In this document: one piece after another, positions 37,701 through 46,690 of the stretch | How the letters are laid out: each line of letters opens with the position of its first letter | Numbering within the stretch: position 1 is the first letter of the stretch | Origin: Bacteroidota bacterium | Lineage (GTDB): Bacteria > Bacteroidota > Rhodothermia > Rhodothermales > UBA10348 | Reading direction: 5' to 3' | Length of the DNA stretch: 64,000 bases | Assembly: GCA_022567305.1 (NCBI GenBank) | Contig: JADFHF010000013.1 | Coordinates: 1-64,000 of the forward strand | Translations under genes and position numbers: made by a program | The notes under the pieces: model-generated | The model's database searches: none | Seen by the model: the letters and a program-made list of their open reading frames with translations, nothing else | What the model was told of the DNA's origin: nothing

Positions 37701-40139
37701 ATGGCACAAGTCCTACCCGAAACTACTGACTTGAACGGATTCGACGATTTATTTCCATTTCGTCGTTTTGCGTCTCTGGAAAAACTGATCCAATTCTGGC
37801 GCGACCGCGCTGCTTCTAATTCGAAAGCAAACGCTGCGATCGCCAAGGAAGTGTTGGCTCATTTGGACGATGCCCCGGAGTTAACCGGCGCCGAAGTTTC
37901 ACTCGAAGATCTGAGACGACATCCAGAACTTCTGGAGTTAATGATGACGGCCGTTTTCCCGCCGGCCCGCCAGGACAACATAATCGCATCGGCCTTCGTG
38001 CCGTTTGCCCTCCACTCGTTTTACTCGACACGTCCCTTCGATGAGCTGAAGATCCTAGAGAAATTTCTGCATCATATGAACATACAGGGGTCGAAAGTAG
38101 GTATAGAAGAGATCATGCGACTAAAGGCCATGAGCGCGTATCGCCAGATTGCTTCAGCCATCTACGATTTAACGGTTGAGCAACCCCTCGACTTAGTGAT
38201 TGATCTCGCCGACGAAGAAACGGGCCTGAACGAGTACTATAAAATCATCATCGATCCCGAGTTCGTATCGATCATTACACCGAGTTCGATTCCGGAGCTA
38301 TCGGAGACAAATCGTCGTCGTCTTTTGGCTGATCCACTGAATCTCGAATTGTGGATGGACATTTTGCCTCCGGAGTATTTCGAGTTTCACGGATTTGTCG
38401 TGATGACCGCCGTAGACGTTACTCAACAAGAAGTCCTTTCGAGACTCAAAAACGATCTTCTTCTGAAGGACTCATTGTCAGGTGAGGAGAACCTGAATCG
38501 GTTGCAGTCTCATATCCGGGATCTTCTCTCGCGGCCAAATCTGCACCTGGGCATCATTGCTTTGGACCGTTGTCGGTGTGGAAGCGTGGGAGGGGCCAGA
38601 GCGCTGGGACGAAGTCTGCTTCTTCAGTCAGACTTGCCGGAATGCGAGAATTGGCATGAATCCTATTATGCCGAAATCATTCAATCCGGGGGACAGATTC
38701 ACGTTGAAGACCTGGAAAAAGGGACGAAAGACACGGCGTTTGAACAGCGTCTTCGGAAGTTGGGATTCCGCAATATTTATCTCTCCGCGTTGATAAAAAA
38801 GGACGAGGTAGTAGGCGTTCTGGAGCTCGCGTCCACGAACTGCTGCGACATTGGCCCCATGCAGTCCCTCCAGTTGAAGGAAATTACATCTCTTTTGTCT
38901 ACGGCCGTCAACAGGAGTCTGGAAGAGCAGGAAGACCGGGTCCAGGCTATCATTAAAAAGCAGTATACGGCCATCCACCCGGTGGTCGAGTGGAAGTTTA
39001 GAGAAGCGGCGCTCTCACGTCTTCTCTCAGAGAACTCAGCTGAGCAGGGAGAAGTCGAGGGCATTGTTTTTAAAAATGTCCACCCTCTTTACGGGATGAG
39101 TGACATACGTGGATCGTCGGAATTACGCAGTACGGCCATCAAAGATGACCTCACAGAACAGCTGGGACTGGCACTCGCAGTGATCGTCGAGGCCAGCGTA
39201 TCAAAACCTCGGCCGTCTCTCGATGAACTGGGCTACCGGCTTAGCAAGCATATTGAAGACCTGGTCGCCGGTACGAGAGCTGGCGATGAACATGCGCTCA
39301 TTCTACTTCTTCAGACCGAAGTCGAGCCATTGTTCGATCGGCTGCAAGCGTATTCACCGGCCGTCGCGGACAAAGTCGACGTGTACCGAAATGCGCTGGA
39401 CGAAAAGCTTGGTGTGATTTATAAGAAGCGAAAAGCCTTTGAAGACAGTGTTAGCGCCGTCAACGATACGATCTCGCGCTTCTTGGATGAGCGCGAGGAA
39501 GAGGCTCAAGCCATGGTGCCTCACTACTTCGAGAAGTTCAAAACAGACGGCGTCGAGTATAACATATATGCAGGCGCTGCCCTACTGGAAAGTGGTGAGT
39601 TCGACGAGCTGGACTTGAAAAACCTCAAGCTCTGGCAGCTCACATCGATGGCTGGAGTGGTTTGGGAAATGAACAAACTCAGACCGCAGTTGGAAATACC
39701 GCTTGAAACGGCTCATCTCGTGCTCGTCCAATCGGTACCGTTGTCGATCCGATTCCGGATCGATGAGAAGAAATTCGACGTAGATGGCGCCTATAATATT
39801 CGATACGAAATCGTCAAGAAGCGGATTGATAAAGTACGGATCGACGGCACCGATGAACGACTGACCCAACCTGGAATGATCGCAATCGTCTATTCCCAGG
39901 AACAGGAAGGCGAAGAGTACACTCGATACCTGGACTATCTACAGGCGGCAGGGTACATCGAGCCCGGAGTCGAATACCTTCAGCTTGAACAGCTTCAGGG
40001 TGTTTACGGCCTGAAGGCACTTCGGGTCAAGGTCGCCGAAAACAAACCGGTGGCAAATCTGGACCTGAAAGAAAGTGACGACATGGAACTCGTTGTGGAA
40101 TCCAGTTCTTCCCAATCGGAAGAGATCAAATCTTCTTAG
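37701..40139 (+). CDS. Large GAF-domain protein of unknown function
   Basis: 812 residues, apparently soluble. The middle (about 265-415) looks like a GAF domain: LGIIALDRCRCGSVGGARALG, IYLSALIKKDEVVGVLELAS and a typical terminal helix. The N-terminal 250 residues and the C-terminal 400 (with helical KRKAFEDSVSAVNDTISRFL and a mixed domain near SVPLSIRFRIDEKKFDVDGAY) match nothing I can name. It has no kinase, GGDEF or HTH output that I can see. Proteins of this kind occur in Bacteroidota, to my knowledge sometimes beside GAF-linked cyclases. It overlaps the convergent sixA by 14 bp. It could be a signal integrator or a scaffold. Confidence 0.72.
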   Translation: MAQVLPETTDLNGFDDLFPFRRFASLEKLIQFWRDRAASNSKANAAIAKEVLAHLDDAPELTGAEVSLEDLRRHPELLELMMTAVFPPARQDNIIASAFVPFALHSFYSTRPFDELKILEKFLHHMNIQGSKVGIEEIMRLKAMSAYRQIASAIYDLTVEQPLDLVIDLADEETGLNEYYKIIIDPEFVSIITPSSIPELSETNRRRLLADPLNLELWMDILPPEYFEFHGFVVMTAVDVTQQEVLSRLKNDLLLKDSLSGEENLNRLQSHIRDLLSRPNLHLGIIALDRCRCGSVGGARALGRSLLLQSDLPECENWHESYYAEIIQSGGQIHVEDLEKGTKDTAFEQRLRKLGFRNIYLSALIKKDEVVGVLELASTNCCDIGPMQSLQLKEITSLLSTAVNRSLEEQEDRVQAIIKKQYTAIHPVVEWKFREAALSRLLSENSAEQGEVEGIVFKNVHPLYGMSDIRGSSELRSTAIKDDLTEQLGLALAVIVEASVSKPRPSLDELGYRLSKHIEDLVAGTRAGDEHALILLLQTEVEPLFDRLQAYSPAVADKVDVYRNALDEKLGVIYKKRKAFEDSVSAVNDTISRFLDEREEEAQAMVPHYFEKFKTDGVEYNIYAGAALLESGEFDELDLKNLKLWQLTSMAGVVWEMNKLRPQLEIPLETAHLVLVQSVPLSIRFRIDEKKFDVDGAYNIRYEIVKKRIDKVRIDGTDERLTQPGMIAIVYSQEQEGEEYTRYLDYLQAAGYIEPGVEYLQLEQLQGVYGLKALRVKVAENKPVANLDLKESDDMELVVESSSSQSEEIKSS

Positions 40140-40647
40140 ATATCTTGATTCCTGTCTTTAGGTGACGCGGAATAATGTGCCAAATGAGCGTGCCTACGCC
40201 CGATCGGCAGCTTTTCCAATGATTGAGATTCAGGTCGATTCGAACGATGCCCGCGGTCGGAAAATTAATGAATGCCCCTCCAATTAATTGACCCGCCAGA
40301 AGTGAGATCGTCGGTTCGTGTCCGACTACCATGACGTGTTCCACGTCATCCGGGAGAGCCGCCAAACTCCGGAGCATTTGGTCGTAGCCTGCATGGTAGA
40401 TTGTATTGTCGTATTTGACATCTACATCCGTCCATTCTCCTGCATCCATAGCCAATTCCAGAGTTTCTTGCGTCCTCAAGGCCGTTGAGCAGAGCACGAG
40501 TTCGGGCACCTCGTTCGTTCTCGCCAGGAATCTACCGACTTTAATCGAAGCTTTCTGTCCGCGTTTCGCGAGAGGCCTCTGATGATCGCCCACGTAGTCA
40601 GCGTCCCAATCAGACTTTCCATGCCTCAGCAGGATGAGAGTTTTCAT
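40126..40647 (-). CDS. sixA: Phosphohistidine phosphatase SixA-like
   Basis: 173 residues of the histidine-phosphatase superfamily. The RHG motif is at the N-terminus (LILLRHGKSDWD), the second His is in VMVVGHEPTISLLAGQL, and CSTALRTQETLELAM lies between, as in SixA. It removes phosphate from phosphohistidine proteins such as HPt domains or PTS components. Its ATG overlaps the stop of the Pycsar-type membrane gene by ATGA, so the two are translated together. Confidence 0.92.
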   Translation of the reverse strand: MKTLILLRHGKSDWDADYVGDHQRPLAKRGQKASIKVGRFLARTNEVPELVLCSTALRTQETLELAMDAGEWTDVDVKYDNTIYHAGYDQMLRSLAALPDDVEHVMVVGHEPTISLLAGQLIGGAFINFPTAGIVRIDLNLNHWKSCRSGVGTLIWHIIPRHLKTGIKISKKI

Positions 40648-41408
40648 ACTCCCATGACCGTACTTGCGAGAATACTAGCGCTCTCGGATCGCATAACCGA
40701 CGATAATCCTTCAGAACCGAAAGTAAGAACGATCCAGGCATACGTTGATATGAACGCCAGAATTCCAATGATGAGTCCGACCATGAACACAGTATAGGCA
40801 ATTCGAAGCAACGCAAATTTTCGTGTCAGGACCTGACCGAGTCCATATATATCCCTGATCATATTCTGATACAACGCGGTCTGGTTCGAAAGTAGATCGG
40901 ACATTCCAATGACAAAATCATCTTCCGTCATGTTCGTGAAGTGCCCGAAAAAGAGAATATTGGCTTTGTTTTTGCCTACATCGTCGAGTGACACGATTTG
41001 GCTGCTTACCCTTGGCCTGGCCGCACGAATCGCGTAGACGATCGAGATCAGTGAGCCCAGAAGCATAATGCTCGTCGGTACCAGCAGCCACGGATTGGTG
41101 TCGATTTTCGGAGAAATCGCTGCGATTATGATAGAAATGATGATCCCATTGATGCTGATCATGATGTTTGCCTTGGCATCTGCCAACGAACTTAGATCCA
41201 TATGGACTCGATAGGAAGTCCTGAACATGGTTTCGATTCCGCGGGACGTGCCAAGGCCGCCGTCCTTCTTCTTTTTTTTCTTCCGAGCCGCCGGTTCCTG
41301 GTCCGGCTCACCGTCCGGCTTTGGCCCAGCAGCCGATGGCTGAAGCTCTTCTCCCGAACCAGCATCAGGTTCCGGACTTTCCCGACTCATATTCTCGTTA
41401 GGCTCCAT
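40644..41408 (-). CDS. Pycsar-effector-type transmembrane protein (DUF5706 family), without HD domain
   Basis: 254 residues. Residues 1-55 are low-complexity and acidic, then lysine-rich (AARKKKKKKDGG). From about 60 on the protein matches the DUF5706/Pycsar TM domain: MFRTSYRVHMDLSSLADAKA, ISINGIIISIIIAAISPKID (TM1), LLVPTSIMLLGSLISIVYAI (TM2), KANILFFGHFTNMTEDDF, DIYGLGQVLTRKFALLRIAY and a last TM (VFMVGLIIGILAFI). Many Bacteroidota homologues carry an N-terminal HD phosphohydrolase domain; here it is missing and a charged tail replaces it. Pycsar effectors of this class act with a pyrimidine cyclase, but none is adjacent. The gene is coupled to sixA by ATGA. I infer a membrane signalling protein; a defence role is unproven. 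Confidence 0.82.
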   Translation of the reverse strand: MEPNENMSRESPEPDAGSGEELQPSAAGPKPDGEPDQEPAARKKKKKKDGGLGTSRGIETMFRTSYRVHMDLSSLADAKANIMISINGIIISIIIAAISPKIDTNPWLLVPTSIMLLGSLISIVYAIRAARPRVSSQIVSLDDVGKNKANILFFGHFTNMTEDDFVIGMSDLLSNQTALYQNMIRDIYGLGQVLTRKFALLRIAYTVFMVGLIIGILAFISTYAWIVLTFGSEGLSSVMRSESASILASTVMGV

Positions 41409-41576
41409 AAAAGCGGATTTCTCAGAACTGATGGTGTATCATTTAGGGACGTAAATGTACGAATCCACTAGATTCTCCTCCTACATCATTAAAGTCAGGG
41501 AACAACGACTCAGGTGTCTAATTGCAAATTTTATCACAACACCCTCACGCTTCTAGAGACACAAGCCGGTAAGTGA

Positions 41577-42467
41577 ATGTTGATTTCGGGCTTCCACCTT
41601 CTTCATTCCCTGATACGAATCATTGTCGCGATTATTTTCTTCGCTGAGGTGTCCGATGATCGTACGCTCGTCGATGAGATTCCTTATCGCCTGGATTCAC
41701 CCGATTTAGTACACATACTCCCCCACAATCTGGATGAAATTTCCGGACTCACACCCATCGATTCCGTTCACGTGGCCGCCGTACAGGACGAGAAAGGTAC
41801 GCTATTCATCCTCAATGTGAAGACTGGAAAAATCGTAGACTCTGTGCGATTCGCCGGACGCGGAGACTACGAGGGAGTCGAGGCCATTGGGAATCAGATA
41901 TTTGTTCTCCGAAGTGATGGCGACTTGTTCACGTTCAGTTCCGATCGTGCGACGTGGAGCGATCGCACTCCGTCAAAGCATATCCGTACGCGGTTATCCA
42001 GACGGTACGACGCTGAGGGGCTCGCGTACGATGCCACATCAGGGACCGTGCTTATTGTTTGTAAGGAATACCCCGGGAAGGGGTTTCGGCGCTCGAGAGC
42101 CGTCTACACTTTCGATCTTCGTTCAAAAAAGGTCAGTGACGATCCGGCCTTTGTTTTATCGAGTGATAGCCTGGCCATCGCCCTAGGTGAACCTCGAAAA
42201 ATGCATTCGCGATTCAAGCCGTCTGCGATAGCTGTTCATCCTTCTAGCGGAAACCTGTTTCTATTATCTTCGCGCAACCGACTGCTGCTAGTTTCCGATT
42301 GGTCCGGCCATATTTTGGCCGTAAAAAAACTCGACAAGGACATCATCAGACAACCCGAAGGCATCGCATTTATGCCGGACGGAGCCCTGATTATCGCCTC
42401 GGAAGCGGCCGGCGGCCGGGCTGTTCTCGTTAAGTATTCCGAACGAATCCGAGAGGAGAGACCGTAG
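41577..42467 (+). CDS. SdiA-regulated-like beta-propeller protein
   Basis: 296 residues with an N-terminal hydrophobic segment (LHSLIRIIVAIIFFAEV), which is a signal peptide or anchor. The remainder is a six-bladed propeller of the SdiA-regulated/esterase-like kind: LDEISGLTPIDSVHVAAVQD, RGDYEGVEAIGNQIFVL, YDAEGLAYDATSGTVLIVCKE, FKPSAIAVHPSSGNLFLLSS and QPEGIAFMPDGALIIASE. These proteins sit in the envelope; binding partner is unknown. It ends 4 bp before the phosphoesterase-barrel gene and should be co-transcribed with it. Confidence 0.8.
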   Translation: MLISGFHLLHSLIRIIVAIIFFAEVSDDRTLVDEIPYRLDSPDLVHILPHNLDEISGLTPIDSVHVAAVQDEKGTLFILNVKTGKIVDSVRFAGRGDYEGVEAIGNQIFVLRSDGDLFTFSSDRATWSDRTPSKHIRTRLSRRYDAEGLAYDATSGTVLIVCKEYPGKGFRRSRAVYTFDLRSKKVSDDPAFVLSSDSLAIALGEPRKMHSRFKPSAIAVHPSSGNLFLLSSRNRLLLVSDWSGHILAVKKLDKDIIRQPEGIAFMPDGALIIASEAAGGRAVLVKYSERIREERP

Positions 42468-42471
42468 ATTT

Positions 42472-45400
42472 ATGAGTTCGATGATCACTTCGGGAAACTG
42501 TCCGCGAACAATAATTCCACTCATTCTGCTTGTCTTGGCCGGATGCACGGCAGCATCTGTTTATATCTCGCCCATGGACCGGTCCAATCTTGCCGCTGCA
42601 CCTCCTTCAATCGATGAGCTTAAGCACGAGGTGTATCTCATTGGTGATGCCGGGGGATCCACTTCCCCTTCGTCCGAACCGACGTTGAAATTGCTGAAAC
42701 GATTGACCGAACAAGCCGACTCAAACGGGACGGTCGTTTTTCTTGGTGACAACGTCTACTGCTGCGGTCTCCCGGATTCCTCATCTTCGAGTCGGGCATA
42801 CGCCGAGATGCGACTGAGAGCCCAGATAGATGCGATTCAAAACTATAAGGGCCGAGTCATTTTCGTGCCCGGGAATCATGACTGGGGCGGGGATTCAATC
42901 CAGAGAGTGGACCTCGTAAATCGACAAGAGGCTTTCGTCGAATCTGCACTTGGTGACGAACAATCGTTTTTACCGAACAATGGTTTACCTGGACCCATTG
43001 AAGTAAAACTGGAAGATGGATTACGCCTCATCGTGCTCGACACTCAGTGGTGGATGACGGATGCGATGAAGCCCTTTGGAGAATCTGGGTCAGCCGACAT
43101 TGAAGAAGAGGCCGATCTTTTTTTAGAGCTACAGGATCTCGTAACCAAACGTCGAAAGGATGACCTCCTCATCGTTGGCCACCATCCGATTCGATCGAAT
43201 GGCAGACACGGTGGACATTTTTCAATAAAAGACCATTTATTCCCCCTGACCGCCGTAAACAAGAATTGGTACCTACCCCTGCCCATTATCGGATCTCTCT
43301 ACCCGATTCTTCGGCGGGCCACGGGTGGACCGCAAGATTTTTCGAATCCCAAGTATCGATCGCTGATCAGCGCCTTGGACGCAATATTTCGAACCCATGA
43401 AGCTCGATTGGTTTATGCGTCCGGTCACGAGCACAATCTAGAGTACTTCTCAGAAGGGCAAATCCACCACGTCGTAAGTGGAGCAGGCTCGAGAACGGAT
43501 TACGTGGCCTCCGGAAGGGATGCCCGGTTCACCTATGGCGGAAAAGGCTTTATACGGATCAGATATTACGAGAATGGCGAGATGTGGCTCGAGGCCTGGG
43601 GAAGCCACGAAAACAACCCGGAAGGACGTCTTCTTTACCACGCTCAGATGGAAGGTCCCGCTCCCGAGGTCATTACCGAACCCATCATCGTTGAAGACGA
43701 GCAGCAACTGTTGATCCCACCGGATTCAACCGTCCGGCGGGCCGCGAATCCTTCGCTAGCGGCTGGCGGTCTCTACAAATTCTTTTTCGGCTCTGAAAAC
43801 AGGAAAGCCTGGACGACTGAAGTCAACTTTCCAGTGTTTGACATAGGCACAGAGTCTGGAGGTCTGACGCCGATAAAAAGAGGCGGCGGACTTCAGACCA
43901 CATCCCTTCGATTGCGTGATTCGCAGGGAAGGCAGTTCGTTCTTCGATCCGTAACAAAAGATCCAACGAAAAGCTTGCCGCCGGAACTGAAAGAGACCCT
44001 CGTGGCAAATATTGTGGTTGACCAGTATGCCATCTTGCACCCGTTCGCGACCATTGTTGTACCCAAACTTGCCGATGGTGCGGGTGTCTACCATACCAAT
44101 CCGAAGATCGTCCTGGTCCCCAAAGACGATCGTTTTGGCCCTTTCAGGGACGTGGTTGCCAACCAGATCATGCTGTTTGAGGAACGACCGGATGACGACA
44201 TGTCTCACGCGCCGACATTTGGAAGATCCAAAAAAGTCATCGGCATCGTGTCTATGACGAAAGAAATTACGAGCGACAATGACAACCGCGTCGATGTGCG
44301 CTTCTACGCCCGAGCTCGCCTTTTCGACATGTACATCTCCGATTGGGATCGACATTCAGATCAGTGGCGCTGGGCTGAATTTCCGGCGGAGGACGGCAAA
44401 GGAAAACGCTATCGCGCCATCCCGCGAGATCGAGATTGGGCGATGAGTCTCATGAATGGAATTTTTCCGAGCATTGCTAAATCCCGATATGTGCTAGGCA
44501 AGAATCAAGATTTTCGAGAGAGCTATGGGTATGTCAGAGGCTTGACCCGGAACGGGCGACCTCAGGATAGAAGGTTTTTGACATCTCTCACCAGGAGCGA
44601 CTGGCTGGAAATCGCACGAGACATTCAATCGGGTTTAACCAACGAAGTCATCGATTCGGCCGTAAACGATTTTCCTGAACCGATCCAGGAATTATATGCA
44701 GACGAATTTCGTCACCTCCTCCGGGTTCGGCGAAAAAAATTGCCGGACGCGGCTGAAGAATACTATGAACTACTTAGCCGATTTCCTGATGTGGTAGGAT
44801 CCAACAAACACGAGCGTTTCGAAATCAAAAGACTCAGCGGCGATCGGACTGAAATCGTCATGTATAAAACATCCAAAGAGGGAGAAATTCGAAAAGAACT
44901 CTTCAGGAGAACGTTTTTGGGCTCTGAAACCGACGAAGTCAGGCTGTACGGACTCGGTGGAAACGACGCTTTCGTTGTAACGGGAAACGCCGATCACGGC
45001 GTACGTATTCGAGCCATTGGAGGAGTGGGCTCGGATCGATTCGTTGACCACTCCGGCCCATCCGCTCGACGAAAGAGCTTTCTGGTTTACGATGTTCCGT
45101 TCGAAACGGAGATCCACATCGGCCCGACCATGTCGATACGATTATCTAATGATCCACTGGTTAACCGCTATGATCCCCACGAGTACGGATACCCCGATTT
45201 CATGCCGTCCGTGTTCTTCGGTCTGAATCAGGATGACGGACTCTTCATCGGTGGAGGTGGTACCATCACACGATACAGTTTCAGGCGCCATCCGTTTGAT
45301 AATGAACACTCATTTCGAGCCAATCTCGCAGCAAGAACTGGGGCGTTTAATGTTGCCTATGAGGGGCGCTTTACCGATCGCTTGAATGGCTGGGATATCG

Positions 45401-46230
45401 GTGTTGAAGCATCCGTTCGCACACCCAATAATATCCGCAACTTCTATGGACTCGGAAATGAAAGCCCCAACACAAACGAAGATGCCGAGTTTTATCAGGC
45501 TCGATTTTCTGAGGCTGTGGCTGGCGTGAGACTGATTAAGCCGGTGGGTGAGTTTCTGGAGTTTTATATCGGCCCAAAGTTGGAGCGCACAGACATAAAG
45601 AGTGATTCTACTCGATTCGTTGGCCAACCGCAGGCCGGTATCTCGCTAGGATCATTCGGGAACCAGACATTTATCGGACTTGAATCTGGATTCGACGTTG
45701 ACGCCCGCGACTCTGGAGTATATCCTAGACAAGGTTTTTTCTGGGAGAACAGATTTCATTTTAGACACGGCTGGCACGAATTATCGACCGATTTCATCGA
45801 GCTCTCTTCGAATTTCACTCTATATGTAACACCCGTCTCACAGCCCCGAAATACCTTCGCTGCCAGAGTCGGAATTCGTCACAATATCGGAGATTTTCCT
45901 TTTTACAGATCAAGTACACTCGGTGGGAAACATAATCTGAGAGGCTGGCGCAGCACTCGCTTTGCAGGCCGAACTGCATTTTATCAGAGCTTCGAGATTC
46001 GAACACAACTTTTTAGATACTCGACGCTCTTAGCCGTGGGCTCAGCCGGCGCCCTTGCGTTCGTCGACAACGGTCGTGTGTGGACGGATGCAGAGCGCTC
46101 CTCGACGTGGCATCAAGGCTATGGAGTTGGCTTCTGGGCTAATCTGTTTGACCTTTCGGTGTTTACCGCGACGCTTAATTTTTCAAAAGAGGAGACCACG
46201 GTCTACATCGGACTCGGACTGTTCTACTGA
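42472..46230 (+). CDS. Metallophosphoesterase fused to BamA/TamA-type outer-membrane barrel, lipoprotein
   Basis: 1252 residues. A lipoprotein signal (IIPLILLVLAGC) precedes a metallophosphoesterase domain at about 45-400 with motifs YLIGDAGGST, VVFLGDNVYCCG, VPGNHDWGG, IVGHHPI and ASGHEHNLE. A middle region at about 430-900 of unknown fold follows (ISDWDRHSDQWRWAEFPAED, RAIPRDRDWAMSLM). The C-terminal roughly 350 residues form a barrel with the surface-antigen signature STLGGKHNLRGWRSTRFAGR and end in an aromatic residue (GLGLFY), typical for Bam-dependent insertion. I infer a phosphatase held at the outer membrane. It pairs with the upstream propeller and overlaps folB by 7 bp. Confidence 0.86.
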   Translation: MSSMITSGNCPRTIIPLILLVLAGCTAASVYISPMDRSNLAAAPPSIDELKHEVYLIGDAGGSTSPSSEPTLKLLKRLTEQADSNGTVVFLGDNVYCCGLPDSSSSSRAYAEMRLRAQIDAIQNYKGRVIFVPGNHDWGGDSIQRVDLVNRQEAFVESALGDEQSFLPNNGLPGPIEVKLEDGLRLIVLDTQWWMTDAMKPFGESGSADIEEEADLFLELQDLVTKRRKDDLLIVGHHPIRSNGRHGGHFSIKDHLFPLTAVNKNWYLPLPIIGSLYPILRRATGGPQDFSNPKYRSLISALDAIFRTHEARLVYASGHEHNLEYFSEGQIHHVVSGAGSRTDYVASGRDARFTYGGKGFIRIRYYENGEMWLEAWGSHENNPEGRLLYHAQMEGPAPEVITEPIIVEDEQQLLIPPDSTVRRAANPSLAAGGLYKFFFGSENRKAWTTEVNFPVFDIGTESGGLTPIKRGGGLQTTSLRLRDSQGRQFVLRSVTKDPTKSLPPELKETLVANIVVDQYAILHPFATIVVPKLADGAGVYHTNPKIVLVPKDDRFGPFRDVVANQIMLFEERPDDDMSHAPTFGRSKKVIGIVSMTKEITSDNDNRVDVRFYARARLFDMYISDWDRHSDQWRWAEFPAEDGKGKRYRAIPRDRDWAMSLMNGIFPSIAKSRYVLGKNQDFRESYGYVRGLTRNGRPQDRRFLTSLTRSDWLEIARDIQSGLTNEVIDSAVNDFPEPIQELYADEFRHLLRVRRKKLPDAAEEYYELLSRFPDVVGSNKHERFEIKRLSGDRTEIVMYKTSKEGEIRKELFRRTFLGSETDEVRLYGLGGNDAFVVTGNADHGVRIRAIGGVGSDRFVDHSGPSARRKSFLVYDVPFETEIHIGPTMSIRLSNDPLVNRYDPHEYGYPDFMPSVFFGLNQDDGLFIGGGGTITRYSFRRHPFDNEHSFRANLAARTGAFNVAYEGRFTDRLNGWDIGVEASVRTPNNIRNFYGLGNESPNTNEDAEFYQARFSEAVAGVRLIKPVGEFLEFYIGPKLERTDIKSDSTRFVGQPQAGISLGSFGNQTFIGLESGFDVDARDSGVYPRQGFFWENRFHFRHGWHELSTDFIELSSNFTLYVTPVSQPRNTFAARVGIRHNIGDFPFYRSSTLGGKHNLRGWRSTRFAGRTAFYQSFEIRTQLFRYSTLLAVGSAGALAFVDNGRVWTDAERSSTWHQGYGVGFWANLFDLSVFTATLNFSKEETTVYIGLGLFY

Positions 46231-46607
46231 TTGTTAGCGCGCACTCTAGTCGTTCGATACGTTGCCTCCGCATAATCGCAGGGCCCTCCAACAGGAGGAT
46301 TTGCTTTCCGTACACTCACTTCAATCCCGGAAATGATGGGGGTCGTCTTTAGAATATCCTGTGCAATCAGATATGCGAGTCTTTCGATCAGATAGAAACT
46401 GTTGGTGGTGACAATTTCCCGAATCAGCCTGTAAATATGTTCGTAATCGACCGTCCGGCCGAGGTCGTCGTCGGCCGCTGCTGCCTCGAAATCCAATTCC
46501 ATCGCAACATCCACTTCGTACCGACCACCGATTCGATGTTCTTCTTTGAGTACACCATGATGGGCGTAAAAGACAGCGTTCTGAATTCTGATCGTTCCGA
46601 AAGGCAT
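46224..46607 (-). CDS. folB: Dihydroneopterin aldolase
   Basis: 127 residues of the folate pathway enzyme that splits dihydroneopterin to 6-hydroxymethyl-dihydropterin. Signatures are IRIQNAVFYAHHGVLKEEH at the start, DYEHIYRLIREIV with the substrate-contact region, YLIERLAYLIAQ and SVRKANPPVGGPCDYAEA. Length fits the family. The 3' end overlaps the large barrel gene by 7 bp on the opposite strand. No other folate gene is adjacent. Confidence 0.93.
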   Translation of the reverse strand: MPFGTIRIQNAVFYAHHGVLKEEHRIGGRYEVDVAMELDFEAAAADDDLGRTVDYEHIYRLIREIVTTNSFYLIERLAYLIAQDILKTTPIISGIEVSVRKANPPVGGPCDYAEATYRTTRVRANNQ

Positions 46608-46690
46608 ACTGATGCTTCTACTGATTCTTGGTGAAAGAAAAGTACGAATGCCGACGTCGAATAAAGATCAACGACTCCAGGTATCTCGTG

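Noticed and set aside
40644-41408. Complete Pycsar anti-phage system
   Set aside because: No pyrimidine cyclase is adjacent to the effector-like gene; the only cyclase is 40 kb away and its substrate residues cannot be assigned from a fragment.
43756-44355. Minus-strand ORF of 199 aa
   Set aside because: Antisense to the middle region of the phosphoesterase-barrel gene, with no start context.
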